Source: Sulfurospirillum cavolei
GTDB lineage: Bacteria; Campylobacterota; Campylobacteria; Campylobacterales; Sulfurospirillaceae
DNA length: 64,000 bases
NCBI RefSeq assembly: GCF_001548055.1
Contig: NZ_AP014724.1
Location: 1,116,001-1,180,000 of the forward strand
Direction of reading: 5' to 3'
Shown: piece after piece, positions 63,860 to 64,000 of the stretch
Layout: the number at the start of each line of letters is the position of its first letter
How positions within the stretch are numbered: position 1 is the first letter of the stretch
Position numbers and translations under genes: made by a program
The notes under the pieces: generated by a model
The model's database searches: none
Told to the model about the DNA's origin: nothing
What the model saw: only the letters and a program-made list of their open reading frames with translations

Positions 63860-64000
63860 ATGAGTATCGGAAAACAGTTAATGACAATGCTATGCGTTGC
63901 TATTTTGGGGATTATCGCGGTTTTTAGTATCGGAATCCAAAAGATGGAACAGGTTTACACGAAAACGAATACATGCAATGTTAATTCTTTGCCGAGTATT
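63860..64000 (+). CDS. Probable methyl-accepting chemotaxis protein, 3' end outside window
   Basis: Only the first 47 codons are present. They encode a short cytoplasmic tip and one membrane helix (LMTMLCVAILGIIAVFSIGI), then the start of a periplasmic domain. This looks like the N-terminus of chemotaxis receptors of the 4HB type, but no signalling domain is visible. The start codon at 63860 has GGAG seven bases upstream. Confidence 0.5.
   Translation, partial: MSIGKQLMTMLCVAILGIIAVFSIGIQKMEQVYTKTNTCNVNSLPSI

Noticed and set aside
1-64000. CRISPR array, insertion sequence or ribosomal RNA
   Set aside because: I found no regularly spaced direct repeats, transposase signature or rRNA sequence. 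The only dispersed repeat is the short KACATGTM motif.

Overview
The window looks like a chromosomal segment of a free-living Campylobacterota (epsilonproteobacterial) organism, most likely Sulfurospirillum or a close relative. The evidence is the gene content: a single XerH-type recombinase, a DUF2018/HP0242-like protein, desulforubrerythrin, a UbiD-family decarboxylase next to haem genes, a selenocysteine formate dehydrogenase with its small Tat-signal partner, and tightly overlapping Campylobacterota-style operons. I see no prophage, insertion sequence or CRISPR array. The genus is inferred from my reading, not from a database search.

Layout. 1-2384 (+): end of hisD, then panE and mogA, closed by a hairpin-rich spacer. 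2561-7176 (-): an orphan TRAP binding protein, valS and a GGDEF diguanylate cyclase. 7272-9900 (-): a sulfur-assimilation operon metY-rrf2-cysK with a consensus promoter. 10373-19007 (+): a long operon with DUF2018, a periplasmic protein, polyprenyl synthase, hemA, proS, fxsA, a Dsb-like thioredoxin, hemC and ubiD. 19148-20787 (+): two unknown genes and desulforubrerythrin. 20838-22000: xerH (-) with a candidate dif site beside it. 22149-25962: yqeY (+) facing pta-ackA (-). 26038-32277 (-): fapA, ruvA, ddl, an orphan Phd antitoxin, a hydrolase, acylphosphatase and murF. 32416-43302 (+): murJ-cysS-msbA, then pyrD, M16 peptidase, dapA, a FabL-like enoyl reductase, pgsA, rseP and yggS.

43444-47358 (+) holds the most interesting locus. 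It is a SiaA-SiaB-SiaC partner-switching module (SpoIIE phosphatase with solute-binding and PAS sensors, GHKL-type kinase, DUF1987 phosphoprotein) whose fourth gene is an HD-GYP c-di-GMP phosphodiesterase instead of the SiaD diguanylate cyclase of Pseudomonas. 47435-52055 (-) is the fdhABC formate dehydrogenase operon. FdhA is one gene with an in-frame UGA (selenocysteine), and it is preceded by a small Tat-signal gene broken by an in-frame TAG. 52431-53707 (-) holds a DUF1847 gene and an unrecognised gene. 53773-64000 holds marC, a YbhGFSR-like ABC export system with a divergent TolC-type gene, dedA, a ferritin-like/VIT1 iron transporter, tRNA-Gly(CCC), a small membrane protein, an AraC regulator and the start of a probable chemotaxis receptor.

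A palindromic 8-mer, KACATGTM (often within TTGACATGTAAG or its complement), recurs about 35-40 times across genes and spacers and forms inverted pairs in two spacers, one of them inside a terminator. In coding regions it repeatedly writes the tripeptide Leu-His-Val into unrelated proteins. This suggests a genome-wide DNA signal, such as an uptake, methylation or segregation sequence.
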